Positions 18,040-27,456 of a DNA stretch of 53,782 nucleotides are shown piece after piece. Every line of letters begins with the position of its first letter. Position 1 is the stretch's first letter. The position numbers and the translations under genes are program-made. The notes under the pieces are model-generated. The model ran no database searches. It saw nothing but the letters and a program-made list of their open reading frames with translations, and was not told the DNA's origin. The DNA is from Thiomargarita sp. (lineage in GTDB: Bacteria; Pseudomonadota; Gammaproteobacteria; Beggiatoales; Beggiatoaceae): positions 1 to 53,782 of the forward strand of contig DYNN01000010.1 in assembly GCA_020721045.1 (NCBI GenBank), written 5' to 3'.

Positions 18040-18048
18040 TGTTATACT
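18040..18048 (+). promoter_or_regulatory. Candidate extended -10 promoter for mreB
   Basis: TG at 18040-18041, one base, then TATACT (18043-18048) gives an extended -10 element in the 279-bp gap before mreB. No good -35 box is seen at the usual distance, as is common for extended -10 promoters. It would give a leader of about 170 bases. Confidence 0.4.
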
Positions 18049-18215
18049 AGCTCGATTTTGATTTAACAATAATAACAATTAAGTAGATGTTTAAGTTAAA
18101 ATTAATGAACCCAATCGTTGCGAAGTAATTTAGTGTGAGAAGTTTAGCAATTTTACCGAAATAATTTTTACTACGCTCACTCATTTAAAAAATTTAACAT
18201 AATCTTGAGGACTAA

Positions 18216-19277
<1,062 letters not shown>

Positions 19278-19328
19278 AACAGTTAGTAGGATGAGTGATG
19301 ATACTGTTCACTTATCAGTGACTTGTCT

Positions 19329-20303
19329 ATGATGAAACCGTTATTTATCCGTGGACCTTCTGCATTACGTTTGGCTTTTTTTGTACTAGCTTCAATTGTA
19401 CTGATGACCACTGATCAAATGGCTGCACCACATACTAATTATCTGAAAACGGTGCGTGCTCATTTGTCTACTTTGGTTTATCCATTACAATATCTTGTAG
19501 ATTTTCCCGTGACTGCTGGACAGTGGTTATCTAATGCTGTTGGTACAAGATTGCAATTGATCGTAGAAAATGAACAATTGCATGAAGAAAATTTACGTTT
19601 ACAAGCACAAATGCAGAAATTTATTGATTTACAAAGCGAAAATCAACGCTTACGTTCCCTATTAGGTTCTTCGCCTAAAACCGGGGAACGTGTGTTAATT
19701 GCCGAAGTACTTGCCATTGATCTTGATCCTTTCTCCCGTAAATTACTGATCAATAAAGGTTCTATGCATGGCGTCTTCAAAGGGCAACCGCTGATTGATG
19801 CACAAGGGATTATGGGGCAAGTAGTTCATGTGAGCCTTTTCTCTAGCTCAGTGATGTTAATTACTGATCCCAATCATGAATTACCCGTTCAAGTCGTTGA
19901 CAAAGGTTTAAGAACAATTGCCGCTGGTATGGGCGCGATTAACCGTTTAGCATTACTTTATCTACCTAATAATGCACCTATTGATGTTGGAGATTTATTA
20001 GTAACTTCCGGATTTGGTGGGATTTTTCCACCAGGCTATCCAGTTGGCGTTGTCATCGAAGTAAATCCTGATATTGCACAACCCTATGCTCAAGTACAAG
20101 CAATACCCAGTGCCACTTTAGAACGTAATCGTGAAGTGTTATTAGTATGGCCAGAAAATTTATCCCCACCTCTGATCGACGAAGAAATATTCAATGATGA
20201 CGATACGGAAGAACAGGTGCCGACCAACACCACAGCAGAAGAAATAATCACTCCGCCTAATATACCAACAGAAGAGTTATTTCCGTTAACTCCCCCCAAC
20301 TGA
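19329..20303 (+). CDS. mreC: Rod-shape protein MreC
   Basis: A 324-residue bitopic protein linking MreB to the periplasmic wall synthases. A cytoplasmic start is followed by one membrane helix (about 10-28), a coiled coil (about 70-115), and the beta-barrel MreC core with VIAEVLAIDLDPFSRKLLINKG-like sequence. The tail (from about 285) is acidic and proline/threonine rich. The frame opens at a TTG at 19323, but tandem ATGs at 19329 and 19332 are better starts; the ribosome site is weak, so coupling to mreB is possible. Confidence 0.93.
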   Translation: MMKPLFIRGPSALRLAFFVLASIVLMTTDQMAAPHTNYLKTVRAHLSTLVYPLQYLVDFPVTAGQWLSNAVGTRLQLIVENEQLHEENLRLQAQMQKFIDLQSENQRLRSLLGSSPKTGERVLIAEVLAIDLDPFSRKLLINKGSMHGVFKGQPLIDAQGIMGQVVHVSLFSSSVMLITDPNHELPVQVVDKGLRTIAAGMGAINRLALLYLPNNAPIDVGDLLVTSGFGGIFPPGYPVGVVIEVNPDIAQPYAQVQAIPSATLERNREVLLVWPENLSPPLIDEEIFNDDDTEEQVPTNTTAEEIITPPNIPTEELFPLTPPN

Positions 20304-20312
20304 GGAATAATT

Positions 20313-20795
20313 TTGGAAAAGCAACACGGTGGTTGGGTTATCATCATGACATTTTGCTTTGGTTTTATGTTAGTTGTGATGCCATTACCAAAATGGGCAG
20401 TGACTTGGCGACCTGATTGGATAGGCATGATACTCATATACTGGTGTATTGCCGTTCCACAGCGAGTTGGCATTGCCAGCGGTTGGTTAGTTGGGATCAT
20501 CTATGATATATTAACTGACACCTTACTTGGCTTACACGCCCTAAGTTTCTGCGTTTTAGCCTATATTGCCTCTAAACTACATCGTCGTATACGCATATTT
20601 CCTTGGTGGCAGCAAGCAAGTGTTGTTGGTATTTTGGTTGCATTGGTGCATTTGCCCGAAGTTTGGATACTCGGCATGTTAGGACAGCCGCCTATAGGTT
20701 GGTCATTTTTGCATCCTTCGGTAACAAGCATTGTCTTGTGGCGTTGGCTATTTATTATTTTACGAGACATACGTCGTTTTTATAAAGTAAATTAA
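20313..20795 (+). CDS. mreD: Rod-shape protein MreD
   Basis: A 160-residue inner-membrane protein (E. coli 162) of the elongasome. It is hydrophobic with about five helices and has RPDWIGMILIYWCIAVPQRVGI and GIIYDILTDTLLGLHALSF, which are MreD features. The start is TTG at 20313, preceded by GAGGA at 20302-20306, a good ribosome site at the right distance. It follows mreC by 9 bp. Confidence 0.93.
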   Translation: MEKQHGGWVIIMTFCFGFMLVVMPLPKWAVTWRPDWIGMILIYWCIAVPQRVGIASGWLVGIIYDILTDTLLGLHALSFCVLAYIASKLHRRIRIFPWWQQASVVGILVALVHLPEVWILGMLGQPPIGWSFLHPSVTSIVLWRWLFIILRDIRRFYKVN

Positions 20796-20812
20796 TTGAG
20801 TGGAGAACTATT

Positions 20813-21304
20813 ATGATACGTAATCTTCTTGCCCTTGCTGTTTTCACCCTATCCATTATCACAGTTCATGCAGAAACGATAGCTTTTGATATCGCGCAAA
20901 CTGTTATCAAAATGCCTATTTCAGAAGATGTATCGATAGATGAAGCCATTGAATCTATGCAATTGCGCGCTAACTCTTTGAATGTAAAACAAGTTTCTCA
21001 TCAACCGATGTACAAAGAATTTGAAGCTTTAGGACTATCGGATAACTTCAGAATCGAAATTTTTCAATTTTGCAATGCTAAAATCGCCAAAGCCATGATC
21101 GAATTTGATATGACTTTTGCTGCTTATATGCCTTGCCGCGTTGTTATCATGCAAGATAAAGCGGACAAAGGCTGGTTAATCATGATGAATCCAGAACTGT
21201 TTATTAATTCAGCACAATTACCACCAAAATTAAAAGCAGAAGCCAAAAAAATTCGTGATGATTTAATGAGCATTATTCAAGCAGGCGCAAACGGCGAACT
21301 GTAA
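20813..21304 (+). CDS. Secreted DUF302-family protein
   Basis: A 163-residue protein with a signal peptide (cut after VHA, about residue 20) and a DUF302 domain: IEIFQFCNAKIAKAMIEFDM, AAYMPCRVVIM and GWLIMMNPE are the family pattern. Two cysteines remain in the mature part. DUF302 proteins are small periplasmic or cytoplasmic proteins of unknown role, in some cases linked to sulfur or heme proteins. GGAG precedes the ATG, and it lies 17 bp after mreD, so it is probably on the mre transcript. A hairpin follows. Confidence 0.82.
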   Translation: MIRNLLALAVFTLSIITVHAETIAFDIAQTVIKMPISEDVSIDEAIESMQLRANSLNVKQVSHQPMYKEFEALGLSDNFRIEIFQFCNAKIAKAMIEFDMTFAAYMPCRVVIMQDKADKGWLIMMNPELFINSAQLPPKLKAEAKKIRDDLMSIIQAGANGEL

Positions 21305-21330
21305 AATATCGCTACATTAAAATCCTATTT

Positions 21331-21364
21331 AAATTTAGCACGATATTCAAACCGTGCTAAATTT
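21331..21364 (+). terminator. Hairpin after the mreBCD-DUF302 run
   Basis: AAATTTAGCACG (21331-21342) pairs exactly with CGTGCTAAATTT (21353-21364) around a 10-base loop. It lies 26 bases after the DUF302 stop. The stem ends in its own T-run, so a Rho-independent terminator is plausible. Confidence 0.65.
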
Positions 21365-21858
21365 GCGTTCATAAAAATCCTGTCTATATTAAATCTACTT
21401 TCATCACTTCTTCAAAAAAAATATTTAAAATCAATCTAGTTGCGCTCTTATTTTTTGTCCATAAACTGTTTTATAATAACTTCCATATTACTTTTATATT
21501 TTAAAATTAAAAATGACTACAGATAATACAAATCCTTTTAAAAGTCTGGTATCATTCAACAAGTAGTCATAAGTCAATTAGATCGAATAGTAGGAATCGA
21601 CGCAATATCATAGAAATAAGTAATCTAACTGATATTTAGAACCCGATAGTACAGTGATGAAACTGGCTAAATAAATACAAAAATTACGCAATTCAACTAT
21701 TTACCTGCAAATATACTGACGCATGAATAGTTTTATGACCACGCTTTCAATTGCGTAATTCCTAAAATTAATAAATCAGTTTTATGCTAATTTTTGGAAA
21801 GTTTCTTGCTTATCCCAAGAATTGACTTAAAACTAAAGCCATTTTAAAGGAAAATATC
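21365..21858. other. Intergenic gap with a possible gene remnant and an inverted repeat
   Basis: About 490 bp before sqdB. At 21513 a short frame (17 codons) would continue for another 20 codons if one base were added near 21548, giving a 33-residue peptide; this may be a decayed gene. At 21682-21760 lies a structured inverted repeat. TATAAT occurs at 21472-21477 without a convincing -35. No known RNA gene is seen. Confidence 0.4.
21682..21760. repeat. Two-tier inverted repeat
   Basis: AATTACGCAATT (21682-21693) pairs exactly with AATTGCGTAATT (21749-21760). Inside, AACTATT (21695-21701) pairs exactly with AATAGTT (21726-21732). The element ends 98 bp before the sqdB start and has no coding potential. 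It may be a small mobile repeat or a leader structure. Confidence 0.5.
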
Positions 21859-23025
21859 TTGAAAATCATGATTTTAGGCGGTGATGGTTTTTGCGGTTGG
21901 CCCACATCACTACATCTTTCTAATATTGGACATGAAATTGTTATTATCGACAACTTATCACGCCGCAAAATTGACGTAGAACTCGCTGTCGATTCTTTAA
22001 CACCTATCACTTCGATTCATAATCGTTTAGCTGCATGGAAAGCGATTACTAATAAACAAATCAAGTTTTATGAATTTGATTTAGCTGAAGAATATTATTT
22101 ACTACTCGAAACGATCAAAACTGAACAACCTGATATTATCGTACATTTTGCTGAACAACGCTCTGCACCTTATTCTACTAAATCAGAGCGTAATAAACGT
22201 TACACCGTCAACAACAATTTAACCGCCACCCACAACGTACTTTGCGCAATTGTTGATTCTGGTTTAGATATCTATTTGATTCATTTAGGTTCTATTGGTG
22301 TCTATGGTTATCACACTACCAAAATGCAAATTCCTGAAGGTTACTTAACAGTACAAGTGGCAGCGCGTGATGGAACTTCTGTACAGCAAGAAATTTTATA
22401 TCCATTTGATACAGAAAGTATTTATCACATGACTAAAGCACAAGACCAAATGTTTTTCCATTACTATAATCGTAATAATAGTATAAGAATTACAGATTTA
22501 CATCAAGGCAATGTTTGGGGTACACAAACACAAGAAACGCGTTTAGATGAACGTTTAATCAATCGCTTCGATTATGATGGTGTGTATGGTACTGTTTTAA
22601 ATCGTTTTATTATTCAAGCCGCTGTTGGTTACCCCTTGACTGTCTATGGGAGCGGTGGACAAACTCGCGCTTTTATTCACATTCAAGACACGGTGCGTTG
22701 TATCGAATTGGCTGTTAATAATCCACCACCCAAAGGTGCGAAAGTGCAAATTTTTAATCAAACCACCCAAACACACCGGATTAAAGAGTTAGCCGAAACG
22801 ATGGCAAATATTGTTAAAGGGACTAAAATCAACTATATAGAAAATCCCCGCGGCGGTATTGAAGACAGTGAAAATGATTTTTTCGTGGCAAAAGAATGTT
22901 TTCCCGCTTTAGGATTAAATCCGATTTTGTTGGAAAGAGGCTTGATTGACGAAGTGTCTGAAATTGCAAGTAAATATCGACATCGCTGTGATCACAGCAA
23001 GATTTTACCACCCAATTGGACGTAA
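21859..23025 (+). CDS. sqdB: UDP-sulfoquinovose synthase (SqdB/SQD1 type)
   Basis: A 388-residue extended short-chain dehydrogenase that joins sulfite to UDP-glucose to give UDP-sulfoquinovose. It tracks plant SQD1 closely: GGDGFCGWPTSLHLS (7-21), DSLTPITSIHNRLAAWK (45-61), VHFAEQRSAPYS, TDLHQGNVWGT, RFDYDGVYGTVLNRF, and GYPLTVYGSGGQTRAF. The YxxxK pair is Tyr189 and Lys193 in YHMTK. The catalytic Thr of SQD1 is replaced by Ser145, a conservative change. The start is TTG with AAAGGA 7 bases upstream. It pairs with an unclassified protein at 23094 rather than the usual GT4 SqdX/SQD2. Confidence 0.88.
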   Translation: MKIMILGGDGFCGWPTSLHLSNIGHEIVIIDNLSRRKIDVELAVDSLTPITSIHNRLAAWKAITNKQIKFYEFDLAEEYYLLLETIKTEQPDIIVHFAEQRSAPYSTKSERNKRYTVNNNLTATHNVLCAIVDSGLDIYLIHLGSIGVYGYHTTKMQIPEGYLTVQVAARDGTSVQQEILYPFDTESIYHMTKAQDQMFFHYYNRNNSIRITDLHQGNVWGTQTQETRLDERLINRFDYDGVYGTVLNRFIIQAAVGYPLTVYGSGGQTRAFIHIQDTVRCIELAVNNPPPKGAKVQIFNQTTQTHRIKELAETMANIVKGTKINYIENPRGGIEDSENDFFVAKECFPALGLNPILLERGLIDEVSEIASKYRHRCDHSKILPPNWT

Positions 23026-23093
23026 TTTTATATTATCCGCCAATAAATTACGATTTTAATTAATAATTCCAGTTAAATAAACCAGTTACTCAC

Positions 23094-24242
23094 ATGCAAA
23101 AATACAAAACTTATCTGCACTACCTGATTGCTAAAATATACAAAGATCAACGGCGGCGACAAATTGCAAAGATTTTCTCTTGGCAACCCTTACCTCCTTT
23201 GGAAGACGGATGTACCGCAATTATTGGCATGTGTTCGCGTTTGCCTCATTTACTTGCAGCAAATTTGCACTGTCTCGAGCAATGTCGATGGACTCAATTG
23301 AAAGCAGTCATTATTACTGTAGATGCTGAAAAATCGTCATTACCTGATAATTTTGCAGCAGAAATTATTGCCAAATTCCCTAAATTGCACATCAGTTTTT
23401 ACTATTACACACCCGAACAAGCACAATATACGGTAAAAGCAAAAGACCCCTACGTGTATTCATGGTTGTCTTGGTGCACCTGTCTAAATCATGTCACGAC
23501 AAAGCATGTGCTTATTCATGACTATGATGCTTTAATTTTAAGTGGGTTAGAACAACGTTATCAAGCCTTTGTTGATTCTGCAGCTAAAATTCAAGGTATT
23601 ATGTGGTATAAAAGTGAAGGTTTACAAGAAACGGATCGTTTAGCCACGACCTTTGAAGCCTTTGCTGATGCCACTTGGATACGCTCATTTCCACCTGTAA
23701 TGAGTTACAATCGAGTAGCGATTCATCAGGGACGACAAGTTAATTTTGATACTTTTTTGGAAATTCAAGCACTGCACACACCTGAATCGCAACGCACGAT
23801 AATGCCAATGACACATGCGGAATTGTCACATCCTTCTCAAATGATTACGCAATATATGCGATTTAAAAACACGCCGGCTAAATCACAAGCTTGTTCTGCG
23901 ATTATCATGATCCCTTTTTTCCATCAACTTGCCGGGCAAACAACAGCAATTGAGCAAGCGACAGTCGCATTACAACAACAAAATCCTTATGATATTGAAC
24001 TGGTTGGTGATGGCGTACGATTTAATTTAGCACAGTTGACTACTAAAGCCGTTGATTTTATTCTTAAATTAATTATACAAGTCTTAGTCGTACAACAAAC
24101 ACCCCCTTTTAAAGCGTTAATTGACTATGGTAAAGAATTGTATAGAATCACGCATACCCCTGAAGAATTAGTCTGGAAAGGCGATTTTACCGATGCACAG
24201 AGACAGTGGATTGCTGCAGCCATGCAGATTGACACTGTTTAA
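23094..24242 (+). CDS. Glycosyltransferase-like protein, unclassified
   Basis: A 382-residue soluble protein I cannot assign to a family. The N-terminal half looks like a GT-A fold: a strand-turn start (CTAIIGMCSRLPHLLAANLHCLEQC, 40-64), a second strand (LKAVIITVDAE), and HVLIHDYDALIL at 138-149 with a DxD-like metal site (Asp143, Asp145). The C-terminal half has no recognised motif. It begins 68 bp after the sqdB stop on the same strand, so transfer of sulfoquinovose is the natural hypothesis. That is inference from position. A hairpin ends the unit. Confidence 0.55.
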   Translation: MQKYKTYLHYLIAKIYKDQRRRQIAKIFSWQPLPPLEDGCTAIIGMCSRLPHLLAANLHCLEQCRWTQLKAVIITVDAEKSSLPDNFAAEIIAKFPKLHISFYYYTPEQAQYTVKAKDPYVYSWLSWCTCLNHVTTKHVLIHDYDALILSGLEQRYQAFVDSAAKIQGIMWYKSEGLQETDRLATTFEAFADATWIRSFPPVMSYNRVAIHQGRQVNFDTFLEIQALHTPESQRTIMPMTHAELSHPSQMITQYMRFKNTPAKSQACSAIIMIPFFHQLAGQTTAIEQATVALQQQNPYDIELVGDGVRFNLAQLTTKAVDFILKLIIQVLVVQQTPPFKALIDYGKELYRITHTPEELVWKGDFTDAQRQWIAAAMQIDTV

Positions 24243-24253
24243 TGAAATTTTGA

Positions 24254-24282
24254 GAAGCGCATGATTTCACGCTATGCGTTTC
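24254..24282 (+). terminator. Hairpin after the sqdB pair
   Basis: GAAGCGCAT (24254-24262) pairs with ATGCGTTTC (24274-24282), with one G-U pair in RNA, around an 11-base loop. It starts 11 bases after the stop of the glycosyltransferase-like gene; a T-rich tract begins about 10 bases further on. Confidence 0.55.
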
Positions 24283-24411
24283 TTGAGATAACTTTTTCTC
24301 ACCATTTTACGCCTTCCTCAACAAAAGAATAATCTCGTGACATTGTAAATTTAACGGTGTAGACTTATCTTTTAAAGATATAGAATTATAGCTTCACCTT
24401 ATTATATTGAG

Positions 24412-24421
24412 ATAAGCTTAT
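24412..24421. promoter_or_regulatory. Perfect palindrome ATAAGCTTAT upstream of ilvI
   Basis: A 10-bp perfect palindrome 50 bases before the ilvI start. A second dyad, TATCTTTTAAAGATA, lies about 30 bases before it. Either could be a regulator site for the ilv operon, but both are AT-rich and could be chance. Confidence 0.25.
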
Positions 24422-24470
24422 TCTACAATTTTCATTTTTATTTTTGTAATGAATAGGATGCCGAAATAAT

Positions 24471-26189
24471 ATGGCTAGTGAGACTGAAAGATTAACTGGT
24501 GCCGAAATTCTTATACGATGTTTGGCAGCAGAAGGTGTTGAATTTGTGTTTGGCTACCCAGGGGGTTCAGTTTTACACATTTACGATGCGCTTTTTAAAC
24601 AAGACAAAATCCAACACATTTTGGTGCGTCATGAACAAGGGGCAACCCATGCCGCTGACGGCTATGCGCGTTCAACCGGTAAACCTGGTGTTGTTTTAGT
24701 GACCTCAGGACCCGGTGCAACCAACGCAGTCACCGGTATTGCAACAGCTTATATGGATTCCATTCCTATGGTTGTGATTACCGGACAAGTACCTACTTTT
24801 TTAATTGGTAATGACGCTTTTCAAGAAGTCGATTCTGTTGGAATTACGCGCCCTTGTGTCAAACATAACTTTCTGATTGATGACGTTAAAAAATTAGCCA
24901 GTACGATCAAAAAAGCATTTTTTATTGCCACTTCAGGTAGACAAGGTCCCGTTGTTATTGATATTCCTAAAGATATTACAGCACATTTTGCTGATTTTGT
25001 TTATCCAGAAACCATGGAAATGCGCTCCTACAAACCTATCGTTGTAGGACATCCGGGGCAGATTCGTAAAGCGGCTGAACTCATTTTATCAGCTAAACGC
25101 CCGATGATTTATACGGGTGGCGGGGTGATTAGTGCAAATGCGTCTGAACAATTGATTGAATTTACTCGTTTATTAGGTTATCCCATCACCCAAACACTGA
25201 TGGGTTTAGGTTCATATCCGGCAACAGATTCTCAATTTGTCGGCATGTTAGGTATGCACGGCACTTATGAAGCTAACATGGGCATGCATGAATCTGACGT
25301 ATTGATTGCGATTGGTGCACGCTTTGACGACCGAGTAACAGGCGATTTACCTAAATTTTGTCCTGATGCTAAGATTATTCATATTGACGTTGATCCCTCT
25401 TCGATTTCTAAAACAGTCAGAGTGGATATTCCGATTGTAGGATCAGTTGAACAAGTCTTGCAAGATTTAATCAACGCCATTCGTGACACTGGGCAAAAAC
25501 CTAATGCCGATGCGCTATCTACTTGGTGGATGCAAATTAATGCATGGCGAGCTAAAAACTGCTTACGTTACGATCGCAACAGCGAATTGATTAAACCGCA
25601 ATTCGTTATTGAAAAATTATACGAAGTCACTCAAGGAGATGCATTTATTACCTCCGACGTGGGACAGCATCAAATGTTTGCAGCGCAATTTTATAAATTT
25701 GATAAACCACGACGTTGGATTAATTCGGGCGGCTTGGGCACAATGGGCTTTGGACTACCGGCAGCTATGGGTGTACAACTAGCTTACCCAAATGCGCCAG
25801 TTGTCTGTATTACTGGTGAAGCCAGCATTCAAATGTGTATCCAAGAATTATCGACTTGCAAACAATTTGACTTACCAATCAAAGTGGTAAATTTAAACAA
25901 TCGTTACATGGGTATGGTACGACAATGGCAAGAAATGTTCTACGACAAACGTTACTCTCACTCCTACATGGATGCTTTACCCGACTTTGTAAAATTAGCC
26001 GAAAGCTATGGACATGTCGGTCTTAGCATTACAAAACCTGCTGACGTTGAAGGTGCTTTACGTGAAGCATTGGCAATTAAAGATCGTTTAGTATTTATGG
26101 ATTTTATTATTGATCAGACCGAAAACGTTTATCCAATGGTTACAGCGGGTAAAGGACAACATGAAATGCTTGAAAGGGAGTTAGCCTAA
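24471..26189 (+). CDS. ilvI: Acetolactate synthase large (catalytic) subunit
   Basis: A 572-residue ThDP- and FAD-dependent enzyme that makes acetolactate or acetohydroxybutyrate, the first shared step to Val, Leu and Ile. The activating Glu is in VRHEQGATHAADGYAR. The C-terminal ThDP/Mg motif reads ITGEASIQMCIQELSTC ... NLNNRYMGMVRQWQ. Classical ThDP motifs have GDG here; a Glu (GEG) version is common in some gammaproteobacterial IlvI, while the Ala is unusual. It has a partner small subunit 1 bp downstream, which marks it as the anabolic, feedback-regulated type. Confidence 0.96.
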   Translation: MASETERLTGAEILIRCLAAEGVEFVFGYPGGSVLHIYDALFKQDKIQHILVRHEQGATHAADGYARSTGKPGVVLVTSGPGATNAVTGIATAYMDSIPMVVITGQVPTFLIGNDAFQEVDSVGITRPCVKHNFLIDDVKKLASTIKKAFFIATSGRQGPVVIDIPKDITAHFADFVYPETMEMRSYKPIVVGHPGQIRKAAELILSAKRPMIYTGGGVISANASEQLIEFTRLLGYPITQTLMGLGSYPATDSQFVGMLGMHGTYEANMGMHESDVLIAIGARFDDRVTGDLPKFCPDAKIIHIDVDPSSISKTVRVDIPIVGSVEQVLQDLINAIRDTGQKPNADALSTWWMQINAWRAKNCLRYDRNSELIKPQFVIEKLYEVTQGDAFITSDVGQHQMFAAQFYKFDKPRRWINSGGLGTMGFGLPAAMGVQLAYPNAPVVCITGEASIQMCIQELSTCKQFDLPIKVVNLNNRYMGMVRQWQEMFYDKRYSHSYMDALPDFVKLAESYGHVGLSITKPADVEGALREALAIKDRLVFMDFIIDQTENVYPMVTAGKGQHEMLERELA

Positions 26190-26190
26190 C

Positions 26191-26685
26191 ATGCGTCACA
26201 CAATTTCACTACTACTAGAAAATGAAGCTGGCGCATTATCCAGAGTTGCCGCCTTATTTTCAGCACGCGGTTATAACATCGAATCACTAACTGTTGCTCC
26301 AACCCAAGACCCAACGATGTCACGCATGACTATTGTGACACGCGGTTCAGACGGGGTTATCGAACAAATTACTAAACAATTGAATAAGTTAATTGACGTC
26401 ATTAAATTGGTTGACTTGACTGAAGGTACTAATATCGAGCGTGAACTATTATTACTCAAAGTGAAAGCTGCCACCAATAATCAGCGTGAAGAAATTAAAC
26501 GATTGGTTGATATTTTTGGCGGACGGATTATTGACGTCGGAGAAGCTAACTATACCATTGAATTAACAGGCAAATGTGGTAAAATTGATGCTTTTATCAA
26601 AGCCATTGAAGAACCACTGATTATAGAAGTTGTACGTTCTGGTGTCTCTGGAATTTCAAGAGGTAACAAGAGCTTACACATTTGA
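26191..26685 (+). CDS. ilvH: Acetolactate synthase small (regulatory) subunit
   Basis: A 164-residue ACT-domain regulator (E. coli IlvH 163) that binds the large subunit, raises its activity and confers valine feedback. It opens with RHTISLLLENEAGALSRVAALFSARGYNIESLTVAPT, the ACT ligand-binding fold. ATG lies 1 bp after the ilvI stop, with GGGAG inside the ilvI end as ribosome site. ilvC and leuA, often next, are absent. Confidence 0.96.
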   Translation: MRHTISLLLENEAGALSRVAALFSARGYNIESLTVAPTQDPTMSRMTIVTRGSDGVIEQITKQLNKLIDVIKLVDLTEGTNIERELLLLKVKAATNNQREEIKRLVDIFGGRIIDVGEANYTIELTGKCGKIDAFIKAIEEPLIIEVVRSGVSGISRGNKSLHI

Positions 26686-26726
26686 TTCCTTTCTCTTTTC
26701 ATCAACGAAAAGAAACATGATTAAAT

Positions 26727-26753
26727 CATCTCAGGAAGCCATTTTCTGAGATG
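26727..26753 (+). terminator. Hairpin after ilvIH
   Basis: CATCTCAG (26727-26734) pairs exactly with CTGAGATG (26746-26753) around an 11-base loop, 41 bases after the ilvH stop. The following tract is T/A mixed rather than a clean T-run, so its strength as a terminator is uncertain. Confidence 0.5.
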
Positions 26754-26785
26754 GTTAGATTATAATATCACTACTATCCTGCTCA

Positions 26786-27385
26786 ATGAAAATACCTTTT
26801 GCCACATCGCAACGCGGTTTTACTTTATTAGAAATGCTGATTGTTCTAGTCATTGTCAGTATTATCAGTTTGTTATTATTACAAGGTATTTCATACGTTC
26901 TTTATTTACGCTACCAATTTATTGATCATCTTAAACAATTACAACAAAATACATTACAAGAATATTGGTTTCGCAGTTCTACGCAAGGGATTATTACTGA
27001 TTATTACGAAAGCGATTATATTTTTAAAGGAAATAGTAAAGAATTCAGTGGATTAACTTTAGCTTCTTTAGAAGAGGATGTAGGTGTACCGCTACCATTT
27101 TCTTGGCAACTGGTGCCGCAATCGGATCAAACTATTTTACGTTATCGCAACCAACTCGGGATAGAATGGGATATTTTTACCAGTGAAGGCGAGACTACAT
27201 TTCGTTATTTAGATGATGAAGGCAAATGGCATTCTGAATGGACCCCCAAATTAGGCACTGACATTCCGCAAATTCCTCGTTTTATCTCATTTGAAGGTCA
27301 TAGAAATCAAACACCTATCATATGGTTAGTTAAATTATCCGAAGATGATAGAACGCGTCGTGATATACGATTAGAAGATTGGTAA
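26786..27385 (+). CDS. Type IV pilin-like / pseudopilin protein
   Basis: A 199-residue protein with a prepilin leader: cleavage is expected in QRG|FTLLEMLIV after Gly11, leaving Phe1 and the conserved Glu5, followed by a 20-residue hydrophobic helix that anchors pilins in the membrane. The globular part (about 40-199) is acidic and matches no family I recognise; it could be a type II secretion minor pseudopilin or a type IV pilus minor pilin. No gsp or pil gene lies beside it. The ATG has no clear ribosome site. It is followed after 71 bp by the ATPase subunit D gene on the same strand. Confidence 0.75.
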   Translation: MKIPFATSQRGFTLLEMLIVLVIVSIISLLLLQGISYVLYLRYQFIDHLKQLQQNTLQEYWFRSSTQGIITDYYESDYIFKGNSKEFSGLTLASLEEDVGVPLPFSWQLVPQSDQTILRYRNQLGIEWDIFTSEGETTFRYLDDEGKWHSEWTPKLGTDIPQIPRFISFEGHRNQTPIIWLVKLSEDDRTRRDIRLEDW

Positions 27386-27456
27386 CACGGTAAAATGATT
27401 AACATAAATGGTAATAAGATGATTTACTCAAACCAAAAACGACCAATTTACTCATT

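Noticed and set aside
19323-19328. TTG at 19323 as the mreC start
   Set aside because: Two ATGs follow within 10 bases, homology does not need the extra residues, and there is no ribosome site favouring the TTG.
24262-24333. Short frame before ilvI as a branched-chain leader peptide
   Set aside because: The 23-codon frame (MISRYAFLEITF...) has no cluster of Leu, Ile or Val codons and overlaps the upstream terminator.
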